The translations under genes and the position numbers were made by a program. The notes beneath the pieces were generated by a model. The model was not told the origin of the DNA and did no database searches. It saw nothing but the letters and a program-made list of their open reading frames with translations. A stretch of 64,000 nt of DNA, taken from Methylobacillus glycogenes JCM 2850 (GTDB lineage: Bacteria > Pseudomonadota > Gammaproteobacteria > Burkholderiales > Methylophilaceae). Shown piece after piece: positions 53,749-64,000 of this stretch. Position 1 is the stretch's first letter. Every line of letters begins with the position of its first letter. Where the stretch lies: positions 372,001-436,000 of the forward strand of contig NZ_BAMT01000002.1 in NCBI RefSeq assembly GCF_000617925.1, in the 5' to 3' direction.

Positions 53749-54596
53749 TTATTGTGCTTGCGCCATAGCCTCGCCCAGGCGTACCGCTCCGCGGGGTGCC
53801 CAGTTGCCGGAAAACGCCAATTTGAAAGTAGCCGGGTAGAGCAGGACTACGGTAGAGCCCAGCAAGAAGCGTCCCATCTCATCCCCTTGCTCCAGCACAA
53901 TGTTTTGATCCTCATAATGCCAAGTTTGCACGCGACCAGGGCGCGGCGGATTGACGATGCCATGCCAGATGGTGGCCATGCTGCCGACGATGGTGGCACC
54001 CACCAATACCAGGACGAAATTACCCTCTGAGGTGGCAAACTCGCAGACAACGCGCTCATTGCGCGCAAACAGGCCGGGAATGTTTTCCGCGGTGGCGGGA
54101 TTAACCGAAAACAAGTCGCCGGGCACATAAGTCATGCTCAGCAACTTGCCGCGGCATGGCATATGGATGCGATGGTAATCCCTGGGGCTAAGGTAGATAG
54201 TGGCAAAATGCCCATTATCGTATTGCTTGGCCATCTCGCCATTGCCCGCAAGTAAAGTGCGGGTGGAGTAATCATGGCCCTTGGCTGGAAGATTTGGTCG
54301 TGCTTGATCTCACCAAACTGGCTGATGGCACCATCCACTGGGCAGATTTGGCTGGCCTGCGCCAGGGGGCGTGCGCCTGGCTTTAATGCCCGTGTGAAAA
54401 ACTCATTAAAACTAGCATAGCTTTCAATCGCAGGGTTGGCGGCCTCTGCCATGTTGACTTGATAGCGGCCCACAAACCAGCGTATGACCGCAGTGGTGAG
54501 CTTGCCCGCGCGTAGATGTGCCAGTTTGCCTGCCAGTACGGTCAGGGCGGTCTTGGGAATCAGGTATTGCAGCTTGACGATGCAAGAGGATGCCAT
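53749..54596 (-). CDS. psd: Phosphatidylserine decarboxylase Psd (frameshifted)
   Basis: Psd makes phosphatidylethanolamine from phosphatidylserine on the inner membrane. Repaired length is about 282 residues. The sequence contains FNEFFTRALKPGARPL, CPVDGAISQFGEI, SPRDYHRIHMPC and the self-cleavage site LGST (in GRFLLGSTVVLL), where the pyruvoyl group forms. One base is missing at about 54285; repair joins the halves as QAKGHDYSTRTLLAGNGEMAK. The gene is essential in most Gram-negatives, so the break is probably a sequence error. Confidence 0.94.
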
Positions 54597-54624
54597 GGTG
54601 GCCTCATAGAAAATCGGTGACTGA

Positions 54625-54661
54625 AAAACAAAAGAGGCAGGGCATTTCAGCCCGGCCTCTT
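54625..54661 (-). terminator. Intrinsic terminator of the ilv operon
   Basis: AGAGGC and GGGC (54633-54643, one unpaired A) pair with GCCC and GCCTCT (54650-54660, one unpaired G) around ATTTCA. The A-rich left flank is the T-tail on the minus strand, downstream of ilvC. Confidence 0.75.
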
Positions 54662-54700
54662 GTCCATTTCAAGCGTATCAACGCTTAATACTGGGGCTTT

Positions 54701-55719
<1,019 letters not shown>

Positions 55720-55781
55720 TTACCTTTCAATACAGAGGGTGTGGTGCTGCAGAACGCACAATGCGTTGCAGCGCTAAGCGT

Positions 55782-56273
55782 TTAAAGTTTGAGTATTCTG
55801 TCGCCGCGGCCTATACCGGATGCTCCGGTGCGCACGGTTTCAAGAATGGCGGCCTTGTCCAGCGCTTCCAGGAAGGCATCCAGTTTGGAGCCAGAGCCTG
55901 TCAGCTCTATGGTGTAGCTGCCGTCTGCTACGTCGATGATACGACCGCGGAAAATATCGCACATGCGCTTCATTTCATCGCGGAACGGCCCAGTGGCCTT
56001 TACCTTCACCAACATCAGCTCGCGCTCGATAAAGCGGCCATCGTTGAGGTCCAGTACCTTGACCACATCAATCAGCTTGTTGAGCTGCTTGATGATCTGC
56101 TCAATCACTTCATCCGATCCGGAGGTGACGATGGTCATGCGTGACAAAGTGGCATCCTCGGTGGGTGCCACGGTCAAAGATTCAATATTGTAGGCGCGCG
56201 CGGAAAACAGGCCAGCCACGCGTGAGAGCGCGCCAGCTTCGTTTTCCATCAATATAGAGATGATATGTTTCAT
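55782..56273 (-). CDS. ilvH: Acetolactate synthase small (regulatory) subunit IlvH
   Basis: The 163-residue regulatory subunit has an N-terminal ACT domain (HIISILMENEAGALSRVAGLFSA region) that senses valine and a C-terminal ALS_ss domain (RELMLVKV...FRGRIIDVADGSYTIELTG). It activates and feedback-controls the catalytic subunit, whose gene lies 12 bases upstream. Length is the family norm. Confidence 0.96.
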   Translation of the reverse strand: MKHIISILMENEAGALSRVAGLFSARAYNIESLTVAPTEDATLSRMTIVTSGSDEVIEQIIKQLNKLIDVVKVLDLNDGRFIERELMLVKVKATGPFRDEMKRMCDIFRGRIIDVADGSYTIELTGSGSKLDAFLEALDKAAILETVRTGASGIGRGDRILKL

Positions 56274-56285
56274 GCGTGGTTCTTC

Positions 56286-57992
56286 TTAGAGGTCTTCAGC
56301 CAGGATGATTTCGGACAAGCCTTTGCCGTTAGGCACCATGGGGAACACATTTTCGTTCTGATCGGTGATGAAATTCATGAACACAAAGCGGTCAGTCAGA
56401 TTGAAGGCCTCAGTCAACGCACCTTCAACATCTGCAGGTTTTTCGATATTCATGCCGACATGCCCATAGGACTCAGCCAGCTTGACGAAGTCCGGCAGGC
56501 TGTCCATATAGGATTCAGAGTAGCGATTTTCATAGAAGAACTGCTGCCACTGGCGCACCATGCCCAGATAGCGGTTGTTGAGCAGGATCACCTTGATCGG
56601 CAGATGGAACTGCTTACAGGTGGAAAGCTCCTGAATATTCATCTGAATACTGCCTTCACCCGTAACACAGGCCACCTTGGCGCTAGGGTCAGCAAACTGC
56701 ACGCCCATGGCATAGGGTAGGCCTACACCCATGGTGCCCAGGCCGCCGGAGTTGATCCAGCGACGTGGCTTGTCGAATTTATAGTATTGCGCCGCCCACA
56801 TCTGGTGCTGACCAACGTCAGAGGTCACATAGGCTTCGCCCTTGGTGACTTCCCACAGCTTCTCAATCACGTATTGTGGCTTGATGATGTCGCTATTGCG
56901 GTTGTAGTTCAGACAGTTACGGCTGCGCCATTCCTCAATCTGGGTCCACCAGGCTTTGAGTGCAACCGGGTCTGGGGTGCGGGTTTCCGCATCCAGCAAC
57001 TCATTCATCTCTGCCAGCACAGACTGTACGTGGCCTACGATAGGCACATCGACCTTGACGCGCTTGGAGATAGAGGATGGATCAACATCCACATGAATAA
57101 TGGTGCGGTTCTTGTTGTAGAAGTGCTGTGGGTTGCCAATCACGCGATCATCAAAGCGCGAGCCTATGGCGACCAGCACATCGCACTCTTGCATGGCCAT
57201 ATTGGCTTCCAGCGTGCCGTGCATGCCTGGCATGCCAACAAACTGCTTATCGGTTGCCGGGTAGCCACCCAGGCCCATCAAGGTGTTGGTGATAGGGAAG
57301 CCCAGACGGCGCGCCAGCTTGATCAATTCCTGTGAAGCATCGCCCAGCACCACGCCACCGCCGGTGTAAAGCATGGGGCGTTTGGCATCCAGCATCAGCT
57401 TGATGGCTTTTTTGATCTGACCGGAATGGCCCTTGAGTATAGGCGTGTACGAACGCATCTCTACGCTCTTGGGGTAATCAAATGCACCCAGATGCGCGGT
57501 GATGTCCTTAGGGATATCAACAACCACCGGGCCTGGCCTGCCGGTAGCGGCGATAAAGAAGGCCTTCTTGATGGTAGGCGCAATATCCTTGACGTCCTTG
57601 ACCAGGAAGTTGTGTTTCACGCAAGGGCGTGAAATACCTATCATGTCGACTTCCTGGAAGGCATCTAGACCAATCGCTGGTGTAGGCGCCTGGCCGCTGA
57701 TGACGACCATGGGGATTGAATCCATATGGGCGGTAGCAATACCGGTAATCGCATTGGTGGCACCAGGGCCGGAGGTGACCAAAGCCACACCCACTTCACC
57801 AGTCGCGCGTGAATATGCGTCAGCTGCATGCACGGCAGCTTGCTCATGACGGACCAGGATATGCTTGAACTTATCCTGTTTGAATATTTCATCGTAAATG
57901 TTGAGCACCGCGCCGCCAGGATAGCCAAAAACGTATTTAACGTTTTCTTCCTGAAGACAGCGGATGACGATTTCTGCGCCAGATAATTCCAT
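56286..57992 (-). CDS. ilvI: Acetolactate synthase large (catalytic) subunit
   Basis: The 568-residue ThDP enzyme begins ELSGAEIVIRCLQEENVKYV. The catalytic Glu is in HEQAAVHAADAYSRATG, FAD-linked regions follow, and the ThDP motif is GEGSIQMNIQEL...NNRYLGMV. It condenses pyruvate to acetolactate at the head of valine, leucine and isoleucine synthesis. I use ilvI because its partner is IlvH; ilvB naming is equally possible. The promoter should lie in 57993-58265, where no branched-chain-rich leader peptide is visible. Confidence 0.95.
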   Translation of the reverse strand: MELSGAEIVIRCLQEENVKYVFGYPGGAVLNIYDEIFKQDKFKHILVRHEQAAVHAADAYSRATGEVGVALVTSGPGATNAITGIATAHMDSIPMVVISGQAPTPAIGLDAFQEVDMIGISRPCVKHNFLVKDVKDIAPTIKKAFFIAATGRPGPVVVDIPKDITAHLGAFDYPKSVEMRSYTPILKGHSGQIKKAIKLMLDAKRPMLYTGGGVVLGDASQELIKLARRLGFPITNTLMGLGGYPATDKQFVGMPGMHGTLEANMAMQECDVLVAIGSRFDDRVIGNPQHFYNKNRTIIHVDVDPSSISKRVKVDVPIVGHVQSVLAEMNELLDAETRTPDPVALKAWWTQIEEWRSRNCLNYNRNSDIIKPQYVIEKLWEVTKGEAYVTSDVGQHQMWAAQYYKFDKPRRWINSGGLGTMGVGLPYAMGVQFADPSAKVACVTGEGSIQMNIQELSTCKQFHLPIKVILLNNRYLGMVRQWQQFFYENRYSESYMDSLPDFVKLAESYGHVGMNIEKPADVEGALTEAFNLTDRFVFMNFITDQNENVFPMVPNGKGLSEIILAEDL

Positions 57993-58265
57993 AGATATTG
58001 CTTGCTACGCCGAGAGTTTGGGAAACCTAGAACACTAACGGTTTGCGCTGCTTTGGTCAAGGAAGAATGCGGAAATTACTGCTTTAAGCTGGTGATTTTT
58101 AAGTGGCTTGTCAGGAATGAGGGCTGGTGATGCCCCAGCGCAAACACAGCTATCAAGTACGCCTTCAGGCAGCTAGAGCAGCCCTGAACCTACATTTTTT
58201 AGTTAGCAATCAAACCACATGCGGGCAAGACGTAATTGAACAGGGCAAAAGTATTCGTTTCCTGT

Positions 58266-60049
58266 TTATTCAAATGGTGGCGGGGCTACCTTGAGCAGTT
58301 CTTCTATGGTGGTCAGGCCAGCGGCGACCTTTTCCATGCCGTTGATCAGCAATGGTTGCATGCCTTGCTGGTAGGCAGGCGCTTGATGCTGGTGAGATCG
58401 GCATCGTGAGTGATGAGTTTTTTCATTGCCTGATTGATGGGCAGCATTTCATAAATGCCGCTACGACCACGAAAGCCCGTCATGCGACATTCCAGGCAGC
58501 CATTGGCTTGCTGGATATGCTCAGGCTTGGGTAATTTCCAGGCACCTACCAGCTCATTCCAGCGTTCTTGGCTGATGCTGGTGGGTGTTTTGCAGTGTAC
58601 ACAGAGCGTACGCACCAGACGCTGGGCCATGATGCCGATAAGGGCCGAGTGGATTAAATAAGAGGGAATGCCAAGGTCCAGCAGGCGCGTTACCGCGGAT
58701 GGCGCATCATTGGTATGCAGGGTGGACAGCACCAGATGGCCCGTCAGCGCGGCCTGTATCGCCATTTCACCTGTTTCCAGATCGCGAATTTCCCCCACCA
58801 TAATGATGTCCGGGTCTTGCCGCAGCAAGGTGCGCACACCATCGGCAAAGTTCAGCCCAATATTCTGCTGCACCTGCATTTGATTGAAGGCGGGTTCCAC
58901 CATTTCTATCGGGTCTTCTATGGTGCAGACATTAACCTCTGGGGTCGCCAGTAGTTTGAGCGTGGAGTACAGCGTGGTGGTTTTGCCTGAGCCCGTTGGG
59001 CCAGTGACCAAAACAATGCCATTGGGTGATTGCGTCCATTGCGTCCACTGCGCCGATTGTTTATCGGAAAACCCCAGCGCCAGAAAATCCTTCACCAGAA
59101 TTTCTGGCGTGAAAATCCGCATCACCAATTTTTCGCCAAACGCTGTTGGCATGGTCGAGAGCCGTAACTCTATCTCCTCGCCTTCATCGGTCAGCGTCTT
59201 AATGCGACCATCCTGCGGGCGGCGCTTTTCCACCATATCCATGCGTCCCAACAGTTTGATGCGATTGGTAATCGCATTCATGATGGCGGCTGGCAACTGA
59301 TACACCTGATGCAGCACACCATCGATGCGGAAGCGCAGCATGCCCATATTGCGCCTGGGTTCCAGATGAATATCGCTGGCACGTTGCTCAAACGCATATT
59401 TGAATAGCCAGTCGACGATGTTGACCACATGCTGCTCGTTGGCATCCAGATTCTTGTTCTTGCCCAACTCAACCAATTGCTCCAGATTCTGCACACCTAT
59501 GACCTGGCCAGCCTTGGCGGTGTTGGCAATGTTGATAGAGGTGGCGAGGTTGTAGACCTCGGGCAGATAGCGATTGATTTCCTTGGGGTTAGCGACCACC
59601 AGGCGAATCTTCAGCCTGAGTATGCGCTCAAGATCGGGAATCCAGTCGGTATAGAAGGGGTCGGCGGTGGCGACTACGGCTTCCTGGTTGCTCACTTTGA
59701 CCGGCATGATCTTGAGGCGCTCGGCATAGGCCTTGGTGATCACCTGGGCGATAGCACCAAAATCCAGCTTGAGCGGATCTATATGGTAATGCTCTAGCGC
59801 TGCGCGCTTGGCCAGCCAGGCGGTGAGCGATTCCAGACTGAGTGTCTTGTGCGGTGGCTGTAGGTTTTTCCACTTTTGCTCGCTGATGATGCTGAGCGGG
59901 TGGGTGTCCGAGCTGTCCAGCCGCCTATCTTTGAACAATTGCTCGGCCTGCAATTTATGCACCATGCCGTCATTGACCAGCATGCGCAAAGTTTCTGCAA
60001 GATTAAGGCGTCCGGGCGCGGGGGTATAGGGCGGGGCAGCTTGACTCAT
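58266..60049 (-). CDS. GspE/PilB-family secretion ATPase, orphan (frameshifted at C-terminus)
   Basis: The repaired protein is about 594 residues. It has an N-terminal extension, a GspE N-domain and the ATPase core with Walker A GPTGSGKTTTLY, Walker B DPDIIMVGEIRDLET, His box TGHLVLSTLHTND and zinc tetracysteine CVHCK...CLECRMTG. One base is missing at about 58376. Repair reads RLAYQQGMQPLLINGMEKVA, as in other family members, and ends at 58266. It differs from the PilB encoded at 34.3-36.1 kb. It could be a type II secretion GspE, an MshE or a second pilus motor; no other gsp or msh gene is adjacent. The ATG at 60049 is one of several possible starts. Confidence 0.85.
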
Positions 60050-60156
60050 GATGTTCATACTAAAGCCAAGCCGGTTAAAAGTCGACTTGTCGCCATTTGG
60101 CGGCAAGCAATCTAGGTAGTGTTGGTTTCCTTGGAAGTTCCTAGATCAAAAATGGA

Positions 60157-61043
60157 TCAAAAACTTTGCGACTGGAAGCGCATGGAGAGATCAATGGCCT
60201 GTACATGCTTGGTCAGGCTGCCAATCGAGATGCGGTCCACCCCGGTCTCGGCAATTTCTCTGACGTTGCTGAGATCAATGCCGCCTGAAGCTTCAAGAAT
60301 GGCGCGTCTGGCATTGAGCTTGACTGCCGCTTGTAATAGCGATGTACTGAAATTGTCGAGCAAGATCAGCTTGGCATTGGCCGCAAGTGCTGTCTCCAGT
60401 TGTTGCAGGTTCTCAACTTCAATCTGTATTGGGGCGGCTTCATCCGCATGACGCGCGTTCAAAGCACGCGCATTTTCAAGCGCAGCTTCTATACTGCCTG
60501 CCGCCGCAATATGGTTTTCCTTGATCAATATGCCATCAAACAAGGCCAGGCGCTGATTCAAACCACCGCCTACGCGCACGGCATATTTCTGCGCCAGCCT
60601 CAACCCGGGCAGGGTCTTGCGCGTGTCCAGAATATGCGCCCCAGTGCCAGCGATGGCATCTACATACTGCCGCGTCTGGCTGGCCGTGGCGGACAGGGTC
60701 TGCAGAAAATTCAGTGCGCAGCGTTCAGCGGTGAGCAAGCCGCGTGCAGGCCCGCTAATTTCGCATAGCACAGTGCCGGGGGTGATGCGCTCGCCCTCGG
60801 CCACTTGCCAGTCCAAGATAGTCTCGCGTGATACCTGCTTGAAAGCCTCATTGGCCCAGGGCGTGCCGCAGAGTATGGCAGCTTCACGACTGATGATGGT
60901 CGCTGTGGCCTGCTCGCCCACAGGGACAAGTTGTGCCGTTAAATCACCGCTGCTACATCTTCTTCCAGCGCGCGGGCGACATCACTGGTGACAAGTTGTT
61001 GTAGGGAAAGCGGGAGTTGCTGTGGGTTCAGTGTGGCATTCAT
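60157..61043 (-). CDS. nadC: Quinolinate phosphoribosyltransferase NadC (frameshifted)
   Basis: NadC converts quinolinate and PRPP to nicotinate mononucleotide. Repaired length is about 295 residues (E. coli 297). Conserved parts are LNFLQTLSATASQTR, HILDTRKTLPGLR, KYAVRVGGGLNQR and the C-terminal EASGGIDLSNVREIAETGVD. One G is missing at 60947-60948; repair reads EEDVAAGDLTAQLVPVGE and brings in the start at 61043. Its product is the substrate of NadD, encoded at 14 kb. Confidence 0.94.
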
Positions 61044-61087
61044 GATTTACATTATAATGCAGTCATCCCTTCCTGACCTTGATCACC

Positions 61088-61702
61088 ATGATGAAGCTGC
61101 TCTACTCCAATACCAGTCCCTATGCCCGCAAGGTAAGAATTGTCGCGGCAGAGAAGCGTATCGATGTCACCATGGTGCCCGTGGTGCTTGCCGCTGCGGA
61201 CTGTCCGGTCAATGATCACAACCCGTTGGGCAAAATCCCGGTATTGATTCTGGCAGATGGCGACAGCCTCTATGATTCCCGCGTGATTGTGGAGTATCTG
61301 GATAACCGCACACCATTGGCGCATTTGCTGCCGCAAGATCATAGCGCCAGGGTCTGGGTGCGTCGCTGGGAGGCTTTGGCCGATGGTGTCTGTGATGCGG
61401 CGATTGCCGCCGTTATGGAAGGGCGTCGCCCCGAGGGCATGCAGGATGCGGCAGTGATTGCCAAGCAATTGGGCAAGGTCGAGCGCGGCCTGGAAAAACT
61501 CAATGCCGATCTGGAAAAGAAAAAATGGTGTGTCAACGACACCTTTAGTCTGGCAGATATTGCCCTGGGCTGTGTGCTGGGCTATCTGGAGCTACGCTAT
61601 GCAGAGCTGGACTGGAAGCAACAATACCCCAACCTTGCCAAGCACTATGCCGCCATGATGAAGCGCCCCTCGTTCAAGGAAACCGTGCCACATCCAGCTT
61701 GA
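61088..61702 (+). CDS. Glutathione S-transferase family protein (YibF-like)
   Basis: The 204-residue protein has an N-terminal thioredoxin-like GST domain (LLYSNTSPYARKVRIVAAEK, then NPLGKIPVLIL and DSRVIVEYLD) and a C-terminal helical domain. The start SNTSPYARKV resembles the YibF group, whose substrates are unknown. A palindromic ATTATAAT at 61051-61058 lies between this gene and divergent nadC and could contain -10 elements on both strands. I see no matching -35. Confidence 0.88.
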   Translation: MMKLLYSNTSPYARKVRIVAAEKRIDVTMVPVVLAAADCPVNDHNPLGKIPVLILADGDSLYDSRVIVEYLDNRTPLAHLLPQDHSARVWVRRWEALADGVCDAAIAAVMEGRRPEGMQDAAVIAKQLGKVERGLEKLNADLEKKKWCVNDTFSLADIALGCVLGYLELRYAELDWKQQYPNLAKHYAAMMKRPSFKETVPHPA

Positions 61703-61764
61703 TGCTGGAGATGCCCACAAGGTGAGCAGCCTTAGACGCGTTTTACTCAGCGCTCAGAGTTGAT

Positions 61765-61800
61765 CAGCCCGGCCTATTTTGAATAAATAAGCCGGAGCTG
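61765..61800. terminator. Hairpin between convergent GST and mnmA genes
   Basis: The element is CAGC-CCGGC-TATTT pairing imperfectly with AAATA-GCCGG-GCTG around a short loop. There is no long T tract, so termination would be weak or Rho-assisted. It is the only ordered element in this 117-base gap. Confidence 0.4.
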
Positions 61801-61819
61801 AGGTTTAAGTGATTAAAAC

Positions 61820-62907
<1,088 letters not shown>

Positions 62908-62913
62908 CTACAC

Positions 62914-63363
62914 TTAACTTTGCAAATGGGTAATGGCATGGAGGGGGAAGTGCTGTCCCGCCAGATAATGCTCTATGCAGGTCAGCACCTGCGGGCTTCT
63001 ATGCCTGTCCTGGCTGGCACGGATTTCTTCCACGCTCATCCACACCGCGCGCACTATGCCTTGATCCAGCGCCTGCTCAGGCTGATGGTCATGTACATCG
63101 CCAATAAAGGCAAAACGCAGATAAGTGGCGTCTTTGATCGGGTGACGCCATTGGTATATGCCCAGCAGGCTGGTGGGCTGAAAGCCCCAGGCGGTTTCCT
63201 CACGCGTTTCGCGGATGACAGCTTCAATCAGGCTTTCGTCATTCTCGACGTGCCCGGCAGGCTGATTAAAGCGCAAGCCATCAGGGGTTTGTTCTTCCAC
63301 CAGGAGAAAACGGCCAGCACGCTCTACAATAGCGGCTACCGTGGCATGAGGTTTCCAGATCAT
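62914..63363 (-). CDS. nudJ: Nudix phosphatase NudJ
   Basis: The 149-residue Nudix protein carries the full box GHVENDESLIEAVIRETREE (G-x5-E-x7-REUXEE). The N-terminus WKPHATVAAIVERAGRFLLV and its position just upstream of mnmA match E. coli NudJ (YmfB), a phosphatase acting on HMP-PP and nucleoside di- and triphosphates. No frame break is seen. Confidence 0.9.
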   Translation of the reverse strand: MIWKPHATVAAIVERAGRFLLVEEQTPDGLRFNQPAGHVENDESLIEAVIRETREETAWGFQPTSLLGIYQWRHPIKDATYLRFAFIGDVHDHQPEQALDQGIVRAVWMSVEEIRASQDRHRSPQVLTCIEHYLAGQHFPLHAITHLQS

Positions 63364-63419
63364 GAACAGTGTGGCGCAAGCGCCTTTAAGCTAAACCCAT
63401 AATTTTACAGCGGGATAGC

Positions 63420-64000
63420 TTATGAAGCCAGCGCGGGAAACAGGCCATTTAGACCATGAGCAATAAACTCCACCGCCATCGCCGCCAGGATCAAGCCCAT
63501 CAGCCGCGTCACTACATTAATGCCCAGCGTTCCTAGCCGCTGAGCGATATGCCCAGACAAACGCAAGGCCAGCCAGATACCGAGGCACACTGCCGCAATC
63601 GGCAGTGCCAGGGACAGATGACCCCACCAACTACCAGTCTGCTGCGCGGTAATAATCATGCTACTGATAGCACCAGGTCCGGCCAGCAAGGGAATGCTGA
63701 GCGGCACCACGGCGATGACATCGCGTTCCACAGTCTCAGCCGCTTCCTCGCGCGTCTGGCGTGAGGCACTTTGTTTGCCATGCATCATGGAGATGGCAAT
63801 CATCATCACCAGAATGCCGCCGCCGACCTGAAACGAGGGAATGCTGATGCTGAAGAAATCCAGCACCTGCTCACCCAGCAGTGCTGAAATGGTCAGCACG
63901 ATAAATACCGTCACCGCGACGGTTCGTGCGGTTCTTTGCCTATCCTGGCGCTGCCAGCCATCGGTCGCGCTGATAAAAATTGGGATAACGCCTATCGGGT
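63420..64000 (-). CDS. MarC family integral membrane protein, N-terminus beyond window
   Basis: The frame runs off the right edge. Its visible upstream part reads PIGVIPIFISATD, the typical MarC N-terminal motif. The part shown contains four or five membrane helices, with VPLSIPLLAGPGAISSMI, the family hallmark, in the middle. It ends in a hydrophobic helix. The function of MarC proteins is unclear; the old link to multiple antibiotic resistance was not upheld. The first residues and the start codon lie outside the window. Confidence 0.9.
   Translation of the reverse strand, partial: PIGVIPIFISATDGWQRQDRQRTARTVAVTVFIVLTISALLGEQVLDFFSISIPSFQVGGGILVMMIAISMMHGKQSASRQTREEAAETVERDVIAVVPLSIPLLAGPGAISSMIITAQQTGSWWGHLSLALPIAAVCLGIWLALRLSGHIAQRLGTLGINVVTRLMGLILAAMAVEFIAHGLNGLFPALAS

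Noticed and set aside
57993-58265. Possible attenuator leader peptide upstream of ilvI
   Set aside because: The only frame entering the region (start about 58060) is not rich in Ile, Leu or Val and runs into ilvI; no terminator/antiterminator pair was seen.

Overview
This window is a gene-dense chromosomal segment of a betaproteobacterium, most likely a methylotroph of the Methylophilaceae (Methylobacillus/Methylovorus-like). The placement rests on betaproteobacterial gene orders, a mid-50s percent GC impression, a MxaD-like periplasmic protein paired with a YVTN beta-propeller protein, and an isocitrate dehydrogenase with mixed NAD/NADP determinants of the kind I recall from obligate methylotrophs. 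It is an inference; no rRNA gene is present. I saw no tRNA, rRNA, CRISPR array, IS element, prophage or plasmid feature.

Layout. 1-8.9 kb: end of trmL, a GDSL lipoprotein, comF, a substrate-binding/PAS/GGDEF/EAL protein, a chemoreceptor, an SDR and CsaA. 9.0-14.0 kb: a small membrane protein leading the biotin genes bioB-F-H-C-D. 14.1-20.1 kb (minus): leuS-lptE-holA-proA-nadD. 20.2-26.5 kb (minus): adk, then lptD-surA-pdxA-ksgA. 26.6-33.0 kb (plus): amgK-murU, pepP-ubiH-second ubiquinone hydroxylase, dsbC. 33.1-36.1 kb (minus): pilB-pilC. 36.2-41.6 kb: cold-shock gene with long leader, icd, rluE, aroC, an MFS transporter, an aspartic protease. 41.7-46.4 kb (minus): folE2, xseB-ispA-dxs, a carboxylesterase. 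46.5-50.6 kb (plus): adenylate cyclase, metallo-phosphodiesterase-like protein and cyclic-nucleotide-binding/rhodanese protein. 50.6-64 kb: pilA with a sigma-54 promoter, MxaD-like and YVTN proteins, rppH, psd, ilvI-ilvH-ilvC, an orphan GspE/PilB ATPase, nadC, a GST, nudJ-mnmA, and the end of marC.

How the genes fit together. Most is housekeeping: biotin, NAD (nadD, nadC), branched-chain amino acids, proline, isoprenoids, ubiquinone, outer-membrane assembly (lptD, lptE, surA) and cell-wall recycling (amgK, murU). The accessory interest is [10 protein letters not shown]. Three tightly packed genes (cyclase, phosphodiesterase-like, cNMP sensor with rhodanese) look like a self-contained cyclic-nucleotide circuit. 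It lies tail to tail with pilA.

A caution for every reader: about 16 genes, many of them normally essential (adk, ksgA, psd, ilvC, nadC, mnmA), are broken by single-base indels, and all are repaired by adding one base (one case: removing one), usually in a short homopolymer. This looks like systematic sequencing error, so I annotate these genes as intact CDSs spanning the lesion and state where each lesion lies.
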